DNA of 64,000 nucleotides from Akanthomyces muscarius (GCF_028009165.1 NC_079244.1:3596001-3660000), one strand, 5' to 3'. Counted from the stretch's first letter, positions 34,091 through 47,389 are shown. Notes: generated by a model not told the origin, from the sequence alone. Made by a program: numbers and translations.

Positions 34091-36018
34091 ATCAGCGTCT
34101 AGCTGCGCACTACAACATTCTGGCTCGTTTTTTATGCCTTGATATTTCGCGGGGGGCTCTCTCGATGGCGGAATTATAATCTTCCTATAGGAATCACCGA
34201 ATTGATTGGCAATTTTTTTGGACATATGAGCATTGAGAAAGCCATACCTTTCAGGTCTCTTTATCCCTGATGATCCCGATAGCCGGGAACCAATGAAGCT
34301 ATGTCAGAATCCTCGTGGGCCATTAAGAACACGCCTCTTTTAGCGGACGGATCAAGCGCCTTCAGGGTGGTAGGGATCTAGAGAATCGAAAGGTGTAGGT
34401 TTCTCAAAAAATCAAATGTCTAAAATATTGCCCATGAATTCAAATGCCATAACAGGGAGAGTGCTATAATTCCGCCGCACAAGGAAAGCTCGCGGCACTT
34501 CGGTCGTGATCGGCTCGGCGCTGATTAACGGGCACATCCACCCTGCCTTGGGCTAAACAGGGAACACGGCCAGGTCGGCCAGAGATAGTAGGACGGGCTG
34601 GTGGTCATTTCCATCACCAACGGCAGAGCTGCGCAAGGTGTACCAGACGGGCCTTTCGAGGCGCCAGGCGATTGCAACCGCTCACCCTCCTTTTCATCAT
34701 TCTCCTGCCAAGAACAAAAGAGCGGGTAGAAGCCAGACGGTATCGTGAGCCTTGAACTGCGATATGGAAGATGTTATCTTAGGAGGTGCAATAGAAGGTT
34801 TCGGAGTAGGTATGGGCGGATGGATAGAAGAGTAAAGCAAAGTCGTGTAGTTAAGTGGCGGGCAGTCATCTTGTAGAAACTGTATTGATTGAGAAGTTGC
34901 TTCTACACGGATTGTTTTGCGGAAACACTGCATTAGCGGCTTAATACCCCGCGTGGTTCCGATCGAGGGCTTGCATCGGTGTGTATCGTGCTGAGCCTCG
35001 TAGAACACTGCTAGGACCTCTTGAAGATCATTTACCTTTGAAAGTTAGGCAGGTGAGTAATAAAGCACACTTTAATGGCTGGCCGGCCCCCATACAACCA
35101 GCAATCTGCTACCGTCGCAGACTGCGCGGAGACAAAAGCGCCCAGTGAGGCCTAATAACGGCTTACCAGTACTGTTGACGGACAAGGTCAACGCGGGAGC
35201 CAACTTTAAAATAAATGAATTATAAGACACTGAAAACTGACATTAGATATATTTGATCGAACATTCTTCGGACTGCGCTTAGCCGGAACTGCATGCAGAA
35301 CAGTTGATTTTTAACTCCAGGGCGTTGAGTGCATGGAGTGCTTCGGATAGATGAGCCCGGAACATAAGCGAGCATATAATTGTATTGCTCTTGATGGCGC
35401 GTCCTGTTCAACTACCAGAACGGCACAAACCCCCATCAGTAAGCGTAGACTTTTTGACAGCAAAAAAACGCACTGCCAAAGCCAGCCCCAGCTTCAACAA
35501 TAGAATGGCACCACGTTTTTGCAAGTTGACCTGATTCCGCTTTGGATGTGCGGAGAACAAGATTACTGTCAAGGTCAATACCCAATAAAAACGTTGTTTT
35601 ATTTGAAGGCAACTTGATAGCTTCGAGGTGTGTGGCTCACTCTAGTGCGATGTACCATCTCTTGTCCACAAATAACGGATCAGTACGCGGAGATTCGGGC
35701 AATCATCTCTTGGCAGTGGGCGAGAGACCCTGCGCACCTCGCGACGTGGGACCGGTTGTGCGGCACAGTGGTTTTAGTCAGAGTTGACGGAACTCGGGCT
35801 CGTGTCGAGCTTTTTTTTCTCATTTTCCGTTCCCGGAGCCACCAATCAGGCAGGTACACGCTGGCTGCGGTCACCGAATAGCGCCGGGGAGCTTCAAGCA
35901 AGGGTAAGCAAGGGTGAGGAGCAACAAGCACGCAACAAAATTGGTAATATCTTGGCCGTGTGTGGCGCGGGGGTTATCACCGGCCGAGGATCTGATTCCA
36001 TTTCTTGATCTAATCAGA
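34091..36018. other. Gene-free stretch upstream of the sugar transporter
   Basis: No gene is recognised. A CreA-like GCGGGG site (35967–35972) occurs about 200 bp before the transporter ATG and could serve carbon repression, but such six-base sites are common by chance. Confidence 0.4.
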
Positions 36019-36025
36019 TATAAAT
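36019..36025 (+). promoter_or_regulatory. TATA box candidate of the sugar transporter
   Basis: TATAAAT lies 145 bp upstream of the transporter ATG, with a CT-rich leader between (36085–36160). This is a normal spacing for a regulated fungal promoter. Confidence 0.5.
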
Positions 36026-36169
36026 CCCTCGATCAAACCTAGGTCCAAGATCCATATCCCGACTGAAAACGGGACGCGGTGCCTTCTTTTTCCTTTCTTG
36101 TCTCGTCTTCTCTTCTCTGTCTCTCCGCTTCCTCTTCTTGCCTCTGTCTCTCCTGCTTCCAATAAAAAA

Positions 36170-38018
36170 ATGTTGGAGCAGCAGAAACGGAGCGTCGTCA
36201 TGCCGTCGCGACTGACGACGCCCGCCGCGCTCTTCTCCGTCGCGCTGCTCTTCTTCTCCGCCTTCAACTACGGCTTCAGCGACCAGTCGTTTGCGTCGAC
36301 GCAGGCCACCACGGCCTTTACCCGCCAGTTCGGCGAGTACAATGCCAAGACGCACAAGTACGCGCTCACGACCGTCTACCTGAGCCTGCTCAACAGCATC
36401 AAGGCCGGCACGCAGCTCGTCGGCGTCTTCATCGGCAGCTGGATCAGCAATCGCCATGGCCGGCGCGCGTGCATCTGCGCCATGAGCGTGTATGCGCTCG
36501 GAAGCACGGCCGTCATTGTCTCGTCCGAGGAGCGCGCGCAAATGCTGGTCGGCAGAAGCATACACTGTACGCGATTTCCACTCTCTTTTTGGCCAATTTT
36601 GAAACAACAGGCATACCGCTAACAAATCTCCTCTTTTTGAAAACTGTAGATATATATCTTGGAATGCAGCTAGCTGTTATACCAACATTCTTGGCCGAGA
36701 TCTCTCCTGTGCAGCTGCGCGGCACCGCTGGCGCCTCATATTGGCTCGCCATCAAGTTTGGCGGTCTCGTCGTCACCTCCATTGTGCGAGGAACATCCAC
36801 GATCAAAGGAAACGCTTCTTGGCGGATCCCCATCAGCCTGATCCTCGTCATACCCGCAATTCTCATTGTTCTTGTGTGGTTCATCCCAGAGGTGCGTCCA
36901 CGACATTCTTATCCTGAATGAATACTCTCTCCCAACACTCGCCTTTTGCTTCGTTATAGTCTCCTCGGTGGCTTCTCCTTCGCGGTAGGAGAGACGCCGC
37001 GCTGTCCTCCCTCACGCGTCTGCGCCAATCTCGTGCCGAGCGCACCGCAAAGCTACCCCCCTCCGAGTCCGTCATCCAAGAGCTCGACGACCTATCCGAT
37101 GCCATTGAGCGTCTACGTCGCGAGACAGCCCAGGAATCGCACCCAGCAGGCTCGCGCTCCATCGCCACCCGGTTCCGCCTGCGCCAGTTCATGGCCATGT
37201 TCTCGCGCAGGCACCGCCAGTGCACCGCCATCTGCGTCGGGCTGCTCTTCTTCCAGCAGTCCACCGGCCAGTCCTTTGCCTCGCAGTACGGCACCCTCTT
37301 CGTCAAGGCCCTGCACACCATCAATCCGTTTAGCGTGGCGCTCGGCATCAACGCCATCGACATTGGCGCCATCCTCATCTGCATGGCGCTCGTCGACCGC
37401 GTCGGCCGCCGCAGCCTGCTCATCGCCTCGGCTTTCCTGCAGACGGCCTCACTCATGATCATGGGCGGCCTCGGCGTGGTGGCGCACGCGTCGGACACGG
37501 CGCAGGGCGCCGCGTCGGCATCGTCCGGCGCCAAGGCCGGCATCGTCGCCATGCTCATGCTCTACTCGTTTGGCTGGAGCTTTGGCTACGCACCCCTGGC
37601 GTACGTCGTCGCGGCCGAGCTGCCCTCGCCGTTCCTGCGCGAGTACACGCTGCGCATGGCGTACTCGGTCAAGCTCATCATGGAGTTTGTGATTTCCTTT
37701 ACCTATCCGTACCTGGAAGACGTCAGCAAGGCGAATCTTGGCGGCCGGCTGGGGTTCATCTACGGATCGGTGGCGTTTTTGGCGCTCATCTTCAGCGTGG
37801 TTGCGGTGCCGGAGACGAAGCAGATTGAGCTGGAAGACATGGCCATTGTCTTTGAGAAGCACCAGCTGCGGCATGGCAAGATGGCCCAAGTTCGCCCCGC
37901 TACGGTCAACGACACCGCATCCGAAGACAACAATGATACTACAGGCAAAGACAAGAGTGATACTACGATTCAAGAGAACGGCGAAACTGCGTCTCCAGCA
38001 CCTACGCTGTCAAAGTAA
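36170..38018 (+). CDS. MFS sugar transporter
   Basis: Exons 36170–36566, 36650–36891 and 36960–38018 give about 565 aa in phase. Sugar-porter signatures are present: NRHGRRA after TM2, ISPVQLRGTAGA, PESPRWLLLRGRR after TM6 (formed across the second intron), STGQSF, VDRVGRRSLL and PETKQIELEDM after TM12. Twelve hydrophobic segments can be followed. The N-terminus (LFFSAFNYGFSDQSFASTQA) is typical of the fungal hexose/disaccharide porter group in the plasma membrane. The long loop between TM6 and TM7 is charged, and the C-tail is acidic and Thr-rich. The sugar transported cannot be deduced. The gene stands alone, with the gene-poor region to its left and a convergent KH gene to its right. Confidence 0.92.
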
Positions 38019-39092
38019 TGGAGTAAAACAAATTAGTATATATATTAATGTTCAAATGAGAACCACGTCAACAGCTATACGCAAAGAGTACTATGAGAGC
38101 GGCTCGTCGCTTCGATTTTCGAACAAGAGGCCAGGCAAGCAAATGCTCTTGATTAAATCAGCCGCCAGCATGGAGCACCATGCCACGCCACGACATTTTC
38201 AAATCTCGAGACTGTGCCTGGCTGTCTTTGGTAAAAGTTGTTAACCTTTGTGACGGCAACGATGATTTGAGTTTTATCAGGGTGGAAATTCCATAATAAA
38301 CAAAGAAAGACGGCGATAACAATGCGGGAATCAGACATATACAGACAACATCGCCATTTTTTCTCTTCCTAATGTTTTCTTCGTTCATAGTACATGCTTC
38401 AGGTTATGCCCATCCGTCCATCCTTACATGTCTGGTCGGCAGTCCTTTTTCTCCTCTATCCCCTTATCCATAACCAGTAGCCCTTTTGTTCAACATGAGT
38501 CTATGCAAATCGTGGCAAGTAGACGTAAATAGTATTAAATGATAGGACATGAGGCAGTGCCCCCACATCGAAAGTATACCGGTATACGCAGGTATGCGCA
38601 AAGAATGACAACGCCAAACGCCATAGCACACGGTACATCATCCGGATAGTCAAGGGTCACTTTCCCGGGGTCATTGGCCTAGAGAAGGTCGTGTCAAATG
38701 TAAGACACGCCCCAAACTGGGTGGTAGAGAAGGCCAGGACACCAATCGCGCGTCAAAAAGAGGCATACGTTGCAGCGTGACACGACACTCCTGTGCTGTG
38801 GAGTCATTATCCTGGATTGAAACGAGCAAGCCGGCTCTAGTAGATGAAAGCACGACCTAGAGACGCTTTCCGCGGCAATTGATCGAAAAACAGGACGTAA
38901 GAGATCATGTACAGCATCCCAGGGGTATCAAGTAATACGTTGGCAGTCCTAGAACGCAACAGATGGTATCAAAGTCAGAGAGGTCAAGAAAAATGCCAGT
39001 CCCGGGTGGGATACAATTTCACAAGGAGCCCAGCGTAGGCGCACGCGTCAAACCATGGGGCACACAACAAAGGAAACGCTTCACGAGGACGC
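38019..39092. other. Convergent intergenic region, 1.1 kb
   Basis: This lies between the 3' ends of the sugar transporter and the KH-domain gene. No gene or RNA is seen. Confidence 0.5.
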
Positions 39093-40960
39093 TCATTTCG
39101 GCGGCGCTCCGGCTGGTGGGGTACCATCTCCTCCGCCTTGCTGTTGTTGTTGGTACATCAGGGACTGATACCATAGGGCCACGTAGTTTTGATAACCGCC
39201 ATCTGCAATTTATTCGTTAGCAAGGGCTGTCAAGAAAGCGACGGGGAGTCCGACTTACACTGTGCATATGGATCCGAAGCGTCACCTGAAGCGCCTTGTG
39301 GCGGCGCGTTAGTAGACGGTGGCTGCGAGTAGTTGTTTCCGCCGCGGTCGCTGTGTCCGCGGTCGTGATGGCCGCCGCGGCCTCCGCCGTCATGGCGTTC
39401 ACGGCCGCCTCTACCGCCGCCTCCGGTATTCTTTTGTTTCTATGAGCCGATTAGCGAATTCTTCCAATAAAAATACAAGAACCAGCACTTACCACTGCTT
39501 CCACCTTTTCGTCAATCAACTGCTTGGCGCGCTCGATGCTAGCAGGCGCGCCAATCAGCGAAATCTCGCGCTGCACCTCGCCCGGGCCGGACGACGACGC
39601 CACGTTGATTTTGCATTCTGCTTGGGACTGAATTTCGCGAATAGTCTCGCCACCCTTGCCGATAATCATGCCAACAGCGTCAGAAGGGACGTAAATGGCT
39701 TCCGTAACTTTGCCGGGAGCATCGTAAGGATTGTTGTGCTGGTTGTAATTGTCGCGAGACTGGCCACCGCCGCTACGCGACATAGGAGGAGGCTTGCTGC
39801 CACCGGGAGCTGCGCCTTGAGGAGCATCGGTACGACTGTCACTATCGACAATCTCTAGGATAAAGTCCTTGGCACGAGCTGTGGCCGTCGGAGTGCCAAT
39901 CAGGTTGACAGGTCGCAGGCCATTGACACTCTTGGACTCGTGCACAATATTGATGTGACACCCCGAGCGCTCTTGGAGGTCACGGATCGTCTCCCCACCA
40001 CGACCAATGATGAGACCGACAGTCCGGTCAGGGACCATAATTTGCATGTGGTCCTCGCCATCGCGAAGGCCGCCAGCAGCGTCTTGGCTAGGCTGTTCTT
40101 CAGCACGATTCAGCGCACCCATCCCACTGTCTTCAATGATGCGGTTGATGGCATCCTTGACCTCAGCACGGCGAGCTGCAGGACCGCTGATTCTGCACTG
40201 GCGGAAAGGACCACCATCGGTTGGAGACAGAAATTGCACACGGCAGCCGGATTCGCTTTCGATTCTGCGCAGGTTTTCGCCATTGCGGCCAATAATGAGA
40301 CCAACGAGGCTCGATTCGATGGAAATGGTTTCGGAATCTTCATCGCCACCGCCCCCAGAGCGGATAGGCGAGCGGTCGCGGCCCTTACCGCCGCGAGGAG
40401 AGTGCCTGCCACGGGAAGGCGGGGACCAGGATCGGTCTCGACCGTGCTCGCGACCGTGACCGCCACGACGAGCATTGTGGTGGTCGCGCTGAGGTGATCT
40501 CGATCGTGAGCGTATGTACGGTCGGTCCGAGTTTCGGGATTCGGCGCCATAAACGAGGGGTTGGTCGTAGGAGGCGACGCCCTTGGCGGCGGCAAAGGCA
40601 CGGGCTTTGGAGAGAACGTCATCAAAGCTCATAGTGCCTGAGTTCACCGGGCGAATGGCGCTCAGGTCGACGCTACCAGAGGCCGCGGGGGCAGGCAGGC
40701 CCTGCTGAGAAGGGGCGCCGTAGCCAGCGCCGCCGGCAGGAGGGCTCTGGTAGCCGGCCTGAGGAGCGCCTGGTGGAGGAGCATACGATTGGCCTGGAGC
40801 GCCAGGAGGTGTCTGCGTCGATGCAGTGCCCGCAGGCTGTTGAGCGGCTGGAAGCAGAAAAAAAATCACGGTCAGCATGAGGACAGGCACTTGGGCGCAT
40901 AGGTATAGTCTCACCAAGAGCCGCGAGGATGCTCTGAATGTCCGGTTGAGGCTCGGCCAT
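39093..40960 (-). CDS. Triple-KH RNA-binding protein (FUBP-like)
   Basis: Exons 40960–40915, 40847–39493, 39439–39259 and 39202–39093 give about 563 aa. After a Pro/Gln/Gly-rich N-terminus and an Arg/Ser-rich stretch (RSRSRSPQRDHH) come three KH domains with intact GXXG loops: LVGLIIGRNGENLRRIE, VGLIIGRGGETIRDLQ and VGMIIGKGGETIREIQ. The C-terminal exons encode an RGG/His-rich stretch (GGGRGGRERHDGGG) and a YQNYVALWYQSLMYQQQQQ motif. This layout resembles the metazoan FUSE-binding/KSRP family, including Tyr-rich C-terminal motifs. A nuclear role in splicing or mRNA control is likely but inferred. Splice phases all agree. The first exon has only 46 coding nt. Confidence 0.9.
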
Positions 40961-42705
40961 TATTGCGGTGGCAACGGAATGCGTATCAAGCGATGTGAGG
41001 AGAAAAAGAGGAAGAGGTATAATTGCAGAGAATGTGGGCGAGAAATGAGTAGCAAACTAGAAGTTGTACGACCAATGAAGCAGATGTCATGCAATAAATC
41101 ACACAGCAGCGATTGGCCACAAGCACGGGACGCCTTAGAATATACAGCGAATGACGAACAAACGAATAGAGAAACGTTGGATCACGCGATAAATTCTAGT
41201 CATATACGTCCAAACGAAGGGAGAGGAGTAAACTGTCAAACGCGACTAGACCAGAGAGAGGGTAAGCTGGTCAGACAGATGTGTACTATTCGTGCGCGCA
41301 GATGCGGCGAGGCGGCAAGAGTGATGTTGAAGAAATTGGTCCGTCAGCTACGACGCCGGCGATTCGGATAGGCCCTTCGTACCGCGGAGGTAAATAGTCG
41401 CGTCGTTGTCGGTGGTTGGCAAGGATGAAGTTGTGCAGGGCAAAAAGGGCAGCGACTGGGGCCGTTGTCGTGGGGTGAGCTGAGATGAGGTGCATTTTCT
41501 GATGCAGAAATTTGGCAATGTGACCGCCTTCGGAATAATAATATGCCAGCTCCGGCGCGAACTGGTGGGCAGATGATGGAGGTAGCTTTTTGCGGGGCAG
41601 TCGTACAAACAGTACTTGGTCTTTGACATATGACGAGTCCTTTGTGCTGCTGTAAATATGGTTGGAGTTGGAATTTCTCTGCGGCGCATAATTATGTTTG
41701 ATTCAGTCAAGATAGCCAGTATTATAAAGGTAGTTGATAAAAAAACAAAGCGATCCGTTTCCATTCAGGCCAGCCGGTCTCTGGTCTACAGACGAGATGA
41801 TTCACCTCGAATATGACAGACTGTCATAGGGCTGAGCCGCGCTCGTATTCGATCGAATCACGTCTGACATCACAGCATCGATGGCCAGGGCCATCGACCG
41901 CTACGACAGCCCGCCATATACCTGGACATCTCTCCAATAGGCAGGATTCTTTGTATGCGCCGCTAGGCTCGGTATATATAGCTGATCACAGCGCATGGCA
42001 TTCATTGAGAGTCTTGCCGTTTTGGGCAGCAGCGGCTTCTTTCGTCGCCTGTGAGCCAATCAGTGCGCCATGCGGGTTCATCACGACCAGTGAGTCAGCG
42101 ACTGAGAGCAAAAGATCGTTACTTTACTGGTACTCCAGTCTCGATTACATATATCTGATGTCCTAGATACTGTTTCGGTCTTGCGCTTACCAAAAAGAAA
42201 CGAGATCGTGCTTGTTCCAGTTTGACCGGCTCAGGTGCCAAGACGGGAGGCGGCATGTCTTTGTACCAAGGGATAGGAAGTACGATGTCTTTTTGGCTAC
42301 ACGCAACTAATCTGGGTATTTAGTTGACGAACGCGGCTCCGTGTCCATCACAGATGTCTGGCAGCGCTCACCTGGACAATAGCCAATAAGTGGCTCCTGC
42401 CCGGCTCGTGAGAGCAAGAATGGCCCCGGTGCGACAGCCGGGTCGTGATGGACAGTCGCGCAATAGGACATTGTAAAGTGCATTTGTTTGGTTTTCCTCG
42501 CCCTGTCGTGCTTTTTTACCTCACCATCCTTTTTGCAGTCCTGCATGTAATTATCCCGCCAACCTAAAGGTGCTCTCACCACCGTCCTAATAGCAGCTAC
42601 CTACAGCACCGCATTCTCTCACACCTCCTCGAAAACGTCGCAGCATAATCCAACTTTTTTTCTCTCTCTTGCCACAAGCCGCAAATATACAAGTCGGCAT
42701 TCGCA
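40961..42705. other. Intergenic region between KH gene and small Cys-rich gene
   Basis: No gene is recognised in this 1.7-kb divergent stretch. The part next to 42705 is CT-rich and probably the leader of the small gene. Confidence 0.5.
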
Positions 42706-42921
42706 ATGTGTACTCACATAATTATTGAGTACAAGTGCGGTCACCAGAGGTCGCGGGGCTCCACTAAGTGTAAGGTGGCCAAGTGTACCGAGCGCCGGGA
42801 CGAAAAGATGCAGAGTCTGGAAAGTTGCTCCCAGTGCGAAGACAAGAAGAAGTGGAAGTCAGCGCGCTGGTGCGAGGAGGGATGCTGTGCTGATGGGTGC
42901 TGCTGTTGTGTTGTCATGTAA
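42706..42921 (+). CDS. Small cysteine-rich protein starting MCTH
   Basis: A 71-aa frame. It begins MCTHIIIEYKCGHQRSRGST and carries thirteen cysteines, ending in a dense cluster (CCADGCCCCVVM). The MC…Y.CGH start is a pattern I associate with many small fungal proteins of unknown function that probably bind metal through Cys and His. No signal peptide. The C-terminal CC…CCCC could be a palmitoylation or metallothionein-like site. A CT-rich leader precedes it. The chance that it is real is helped by the improbable Cys content; an intron near the end cannot be excluded. Confidence 0.6.
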   Translation: MCTHIIIEYKCGHQRSRGSTKCKVAKCTERRDEKMQSLESCSQCEDKKKWKSARWCEEGCCADGCCCCVVM

Positions 42922-44246
42922 TGCGGCCGGCCTGGTAAGTGAAAGCGCAATGTGCGTGGCAATCAAAACAGCTAACAGAGAATGATAGCGAGGGGATTAT
43001 ACCTATGAATAATGTAAGCGTATCGAAGCGACAGAATTTCGACAATATTTTCTAGAGTTTTACAGTTTCTGAAAGCTGGCGTTTTGCCAACGGGGAAAAA
43101 CAGCGATGATGGGAATAACCATGCGCCACCTTTCTCTGCCACACGCCGCAAGCTGCATATCCTTCCGCCTGGCAATGTCCGAACTGTCGATGCCAGACTC
43201 AGTAGTTACCAATAACTACTGTCACTGGGAGCAAGGTCTGGATACCGCTGCTGCATGGAGGATGGCAACGCCACTTGGTGGCTTGTGGTCTTATCACAGC
43301 AGCCACGGCGGGGGCACTGGAGCTCAAGAATGGCGCACGCAAACACAGCAGTGAGGCAGCCTGCGCATGTTTTGTTGGGTAGAGTTCTCCTTTGTTTACT
43401 AGTATATGCGAATTAATGCAGCAATTGTTTGTCAAGCAATGGTGCATTGATGGAGTGTCGATCATGTGTACACCCCAGTGGTTCATGGCCAGACGGCATG
43501 GCGAAGAGTCAGGCACCCGTCCTGGCGAGTCGTGAGCGGCATGGGGCCTTGACGAACCAGGCTGTAATGTAAGCTTCTCGCAGATGACAAACTAACCCAG
43601 TTGCCCAGCCCTCTGACAACTGCTGGGTACTCAGCAGGTGGTTAACGTTACTAGCAACAAAAAAATACAGCCCGGGATATAATTAGTTGGACGTTGATGC
43701 GACGTCGCTAGCGACAGCCTGGTCGGGGTCAGCCACTAATACAGCCTCTGCCTGCAAGCCGCCATGTAGAAGCATACCAGTAGCGGCCTTCAGGGCACCC
43801 CCGGTATTTAGCGCTCTCGTTCCAGGAAGCTCCAGCAGTGGCAGCCACTAAACGGCCCCAAAGCACCCCCGCTCCTCCACCAGCTCCTCCCCCAGTTTGC
43901 CCTGTTCGTCCCCCCAAACCCCCCAAAGGGCCTCCAAGGCATCCCCCAGTTCTGACGCAGCCCGGCTCATCCTACCCAGGTACCCTGCCTGGCCTGCGCC
44001 ATCCCATCCTCAACACACCACTAACCTGCCTAGCCCGCCGCCATCTGGCCCATCCAGCCAACTCCAGCCAACTCCAGCCAAGCCATGCCACGCGGGCGGT
44101 TCCCTCTCCGGCCTGCGCATCCGTCCTGCTGCTTGCTTCTTGCCTTTGACATCCCAGCTTGCCAACTCTCCATGGTCTGAGACCCTGTTGCTCGCCTCTC
44201 TCGTCCTGTCCCCGCGAACCACAGCCGCAACCACGTCATCACGGCC
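42922..44246. other. Upstream region of the WDR48-type gene
   Basis: No gene. From about 43830 on the plus strand is very C-rich (runs such as cccccaaaccccccaaag), and a short direct repeat CCAGCCAACT occurs near 44056–44075. This is probably the promoter and leader of the WD40 gene. Confidence 0.45.
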
Positions 44247-47200
44247 ATGGCCAAAAAGGCCCGTCAAAGAATCAGCTATGGTAAGCCTGCCCGCTCCGCA
44301 GCCATGTCTCGTGCTCTCCGCACCCAACAGATGCATCCGCTGCTTCTGTCTTGACGCGCGGAGGCATTGCCATACTGCTAGGCCCCTAATCTGTCCTCAG
44401 CTTTGCTAATTAACTGCCAACAGTTCTGGAAAATGGCAAGTCCTCGGCCGGCGGGCACCGACTCGGCGTCAACGGACTGGCCGTAGACTCCAACAATGGC
44501 ATACTGTACGCATTCGAATCTCGACACGATATTGACCAAGACATCCCTTTCTGACTTTGATCACAGCTACTCTGGGGGCCGAGACGGCATTGTCTGCGCC
44601 TGGGACCTCAACCTGCCCACCGAACCCTCAACGAACACCGCCTCCAAATTTCGCGCGCAGACGCAGGCGCACATGCACTGGATCAACGATATTGCTCTGG
44701 CGCAAAACAACACGGCTGTTGTGTCTGGATCATCTGATCTTTCGGTCAAGGTCTGGCGCCCGTATTCGGAAGAGACCAATATTGCGCATACAATCGGCGA
44801 GCATGCCGACTACGTCAAGTGTGTCGTCGCATCCACCACCGACACCACCTCCAACACCATTGTTGCTGCCGGTCTAGACCGCAAGATTTGCTGGTGGGAT
44901 CTCAACGGCAAGGGCAAATCTCTGGAAATCGATGTCAAGGGCGAAGAAATTCCTGAAAAGGGCTCCGTCTATTCCCTCGCTCTTGGTCGCAGCATCGTCG
45001 CCAGCGGCGGCCCGGAAAAGACCATCCGCCTTCACGACCCGCGCTCCGGCGCCGAGGTCTCCAAGCTCATGGGCCACCTCGGCAACATCCGATCCCTTCT
45101 CATCGACGATGCCGATGACACCATCCTCAGTGCTAGTGCAGACAAGACCATCAAGCTCTGGAGCGTTCGCGGCGGACGATGCATGTACACTTTTACCATG
45201 CACGATGAGAGTGTCTGGTCTCTTTATTCCAACGACCCGCGTCTCGGCATCTTCTACAGCTCGGACCGCAATGGTATGGTTGCGAAGACCGATATCCGCG
45301 GCAGCTTCGACGATGTCGACAATGGCCTGAGCCTGGCTCTCGCCCAAGAGCACATTGGTGTGTCCAAGATTGTAGCTTCCCAAGGCCATATCTGGACCGC
45401 CACAAATAGGTCATCCATCAACCGCTGGAGCGATTTTGATATAGAGCAGGAACTGGGTTTGCCACAGGCTCACCGACACCGACGATCCGTTTCAGCCATC
45501 TCGGGCAAGACGCGTCAGACATCGCCGCCCAATGCCGGCGGCACCAAAAAGGAAATCAATCCACAATCTATTCTCAAGCTATCAAGCATGGGCATGTTCC
45601 TGCCCAGGTCAAACCTTGATGGAGAGACGGCTAATGATGATGGTCCCTCTCGAAGACCCTCGGTAATTCCTTCGGCGGAGCCAGAGCAAGAAATTAAGCC
45701 TATCTTCAATGTACCCGAGGAGACCATTGAAGGTCAATTTGGTCTTTTGAAACACAAGCTTCTCAACGACAGAAAACGGGTGCTGACCCTGGATACGGCT
45801 GGCGACGTACTTCTATGGGATCTGATACAGGTATGTTACCATGGCCCTGTCTGTTTTGCCCATTTGGCTAATTGTATTAGTGCAAACCTGTTCAAAGTTT
45901 TGGAAAGCAGCACTTGGAGGATGTCGCCGATGTACTTAACACAAGAGCCGCCGTTGCTCCTTGGTGCTCTGTTGACCTTAGCTCGGGCAATCTGACCGTG
46001 ATTTTGGAGCCGTACAACTGCTTCGACGCAGAAGTCTACGCCGATGAGCTAGATCTGGAAGACAAGATTGATTTCCGGGAGGATCAGAGAATCAGTCTTG
46101 GTCGGTGGATTCTGCGGTACCTCTTTGCCAACCTGATTGATGAGGAGATTAAGCGCGATGAGGCCTATCGCCACAAAATTAATGAAGAGGTGGAAAAGAA
46201 GATTTCTGCAGCCGCTGCCAGTGCGCCAGCCATGGCTCTCGGTCCAGCTGCTCTCGCCTTCATCGATAACGCGGCCACTCCGCGCGCTGATGGCCTGCAG
46301 CCTGCAACGACGCCTGGCATTGGCATAGTCAACACACCGGGTGTAGCTGTTGAATCGAGCAGCGCTTCGCAGGTCGGCCGCCCGTCTGCCGACAGGGGTG
46401 ACTACTTTACTGCTGGTATCGCTCCTGTTGACAATCCGCCTACTGTCAGAACTCCAGCGCCAGAGACGGCGGAGGGTAAGACCTCAACTGAAAATACGGA
46501 GAAGTCTAAGGACAAGGAGAAGCCGTCGGATGGTCCCAAGTCGCCCAGCACACCGTTTGGCAAGAAGTTCCGCATGTCATTCAGTTCCAAGAAACTTGGG
46601 CGCTCGGCCTCGCAGGCGACGCAGGAAAAACCTGTCGTCGTGGATGAAAAGGCTGTCGAATCGGAAACGTCTTCCAGCCACGAAAAGGAAGTCGACGATA
46701 GTTTCTATGGCATCATTCAAAAGATTCGCCATGAATACGAGAGACAGCTCTCCGATTCGCCGGACAAGCTGGTCGAGACACGCGTCACCCCGAGTCTAGC
46801 CGTTGATACTCCGGTACTAAAGCTGCCGCCTGGCACCAAGGTCATTATCCAAGAAGAGACGTCGGGCGGGAGCTCCAACGTGTACCAAGGCACCGTCGAG
46901 AGCGTTGGCCGCGACGCCGACATTATCGAGCAAAAGGCGCCCATGTGGCTGGGAGATTTGCTCTTGCAGAACCAGGTCCCCTTCAAGGAGCCCATCAAGA
47001 TTTCCTTTGTCCTGCACCCGCTAGATGGTCTGCCGGCTGTCGCCACCGACGGCAGCAGCCGTCTCAACGCCAACCGCATGCTGCGTGTCAAGAAGATTTT
47101 GGGTTACGTGGCTGAGCGCATCGAGCCGCCGCCCGGCCCCGATGAGGAGGGCGCGCAGATGGATCCAGAGGAGTACTTAGAGCTGTACTGCAACGAGCAG

Positions 47201-47389
47201 CTCCTGGAGCCGACGCTGACGCTCGCTACGCTGCGCACGCACATCTGGAAGGGAGGCAACGACATTGTCCTCTACTACAAGACGAATGGCCGCAAGGAGC
47301 TGCGGCCATTACCCGTGCCGGAGCCCGAGCAGCCCGAGCCGCAGCCAGAGGAAGTGCCAGCGAGCCCTGCGCCCGTTGCCGCAACTTAG
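44247..47389 (+). CDS. WDR48/UAF1-type WD40 protein (Bun107-like)
   Basis: Exons 44247–44280, 44424–44505, 44567–45830 and 45881–47389 give about 962 aa in phase. The N-terminus (KKARQRISYVLENG, VNGLAVDSNNGILYSGGRD) and about seven WD40 repeats match the WDR48/UAF1 group (for example SGSSDLSVKVWRP, HADYVKCVV, GLDRKICWWDL, SASADKTIKLWSVRGGRC). The C-terminal third has the DUF3337-type region with LVETRVTPSL, PLWLGD-like PMWLGDLLL and ELYCNEQLLEP…ATLRTHIWK. WDR48 activates the deubiquitinases USP1/USP12/USP46; in fission yeast Bun107 partners Ubp9. A Lys/Ser-rich linker of about 180 residues lies before the C-terminal region. The gene is convergent with the Pet8 gene, 284 bp apart. Confidence 0.9.
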
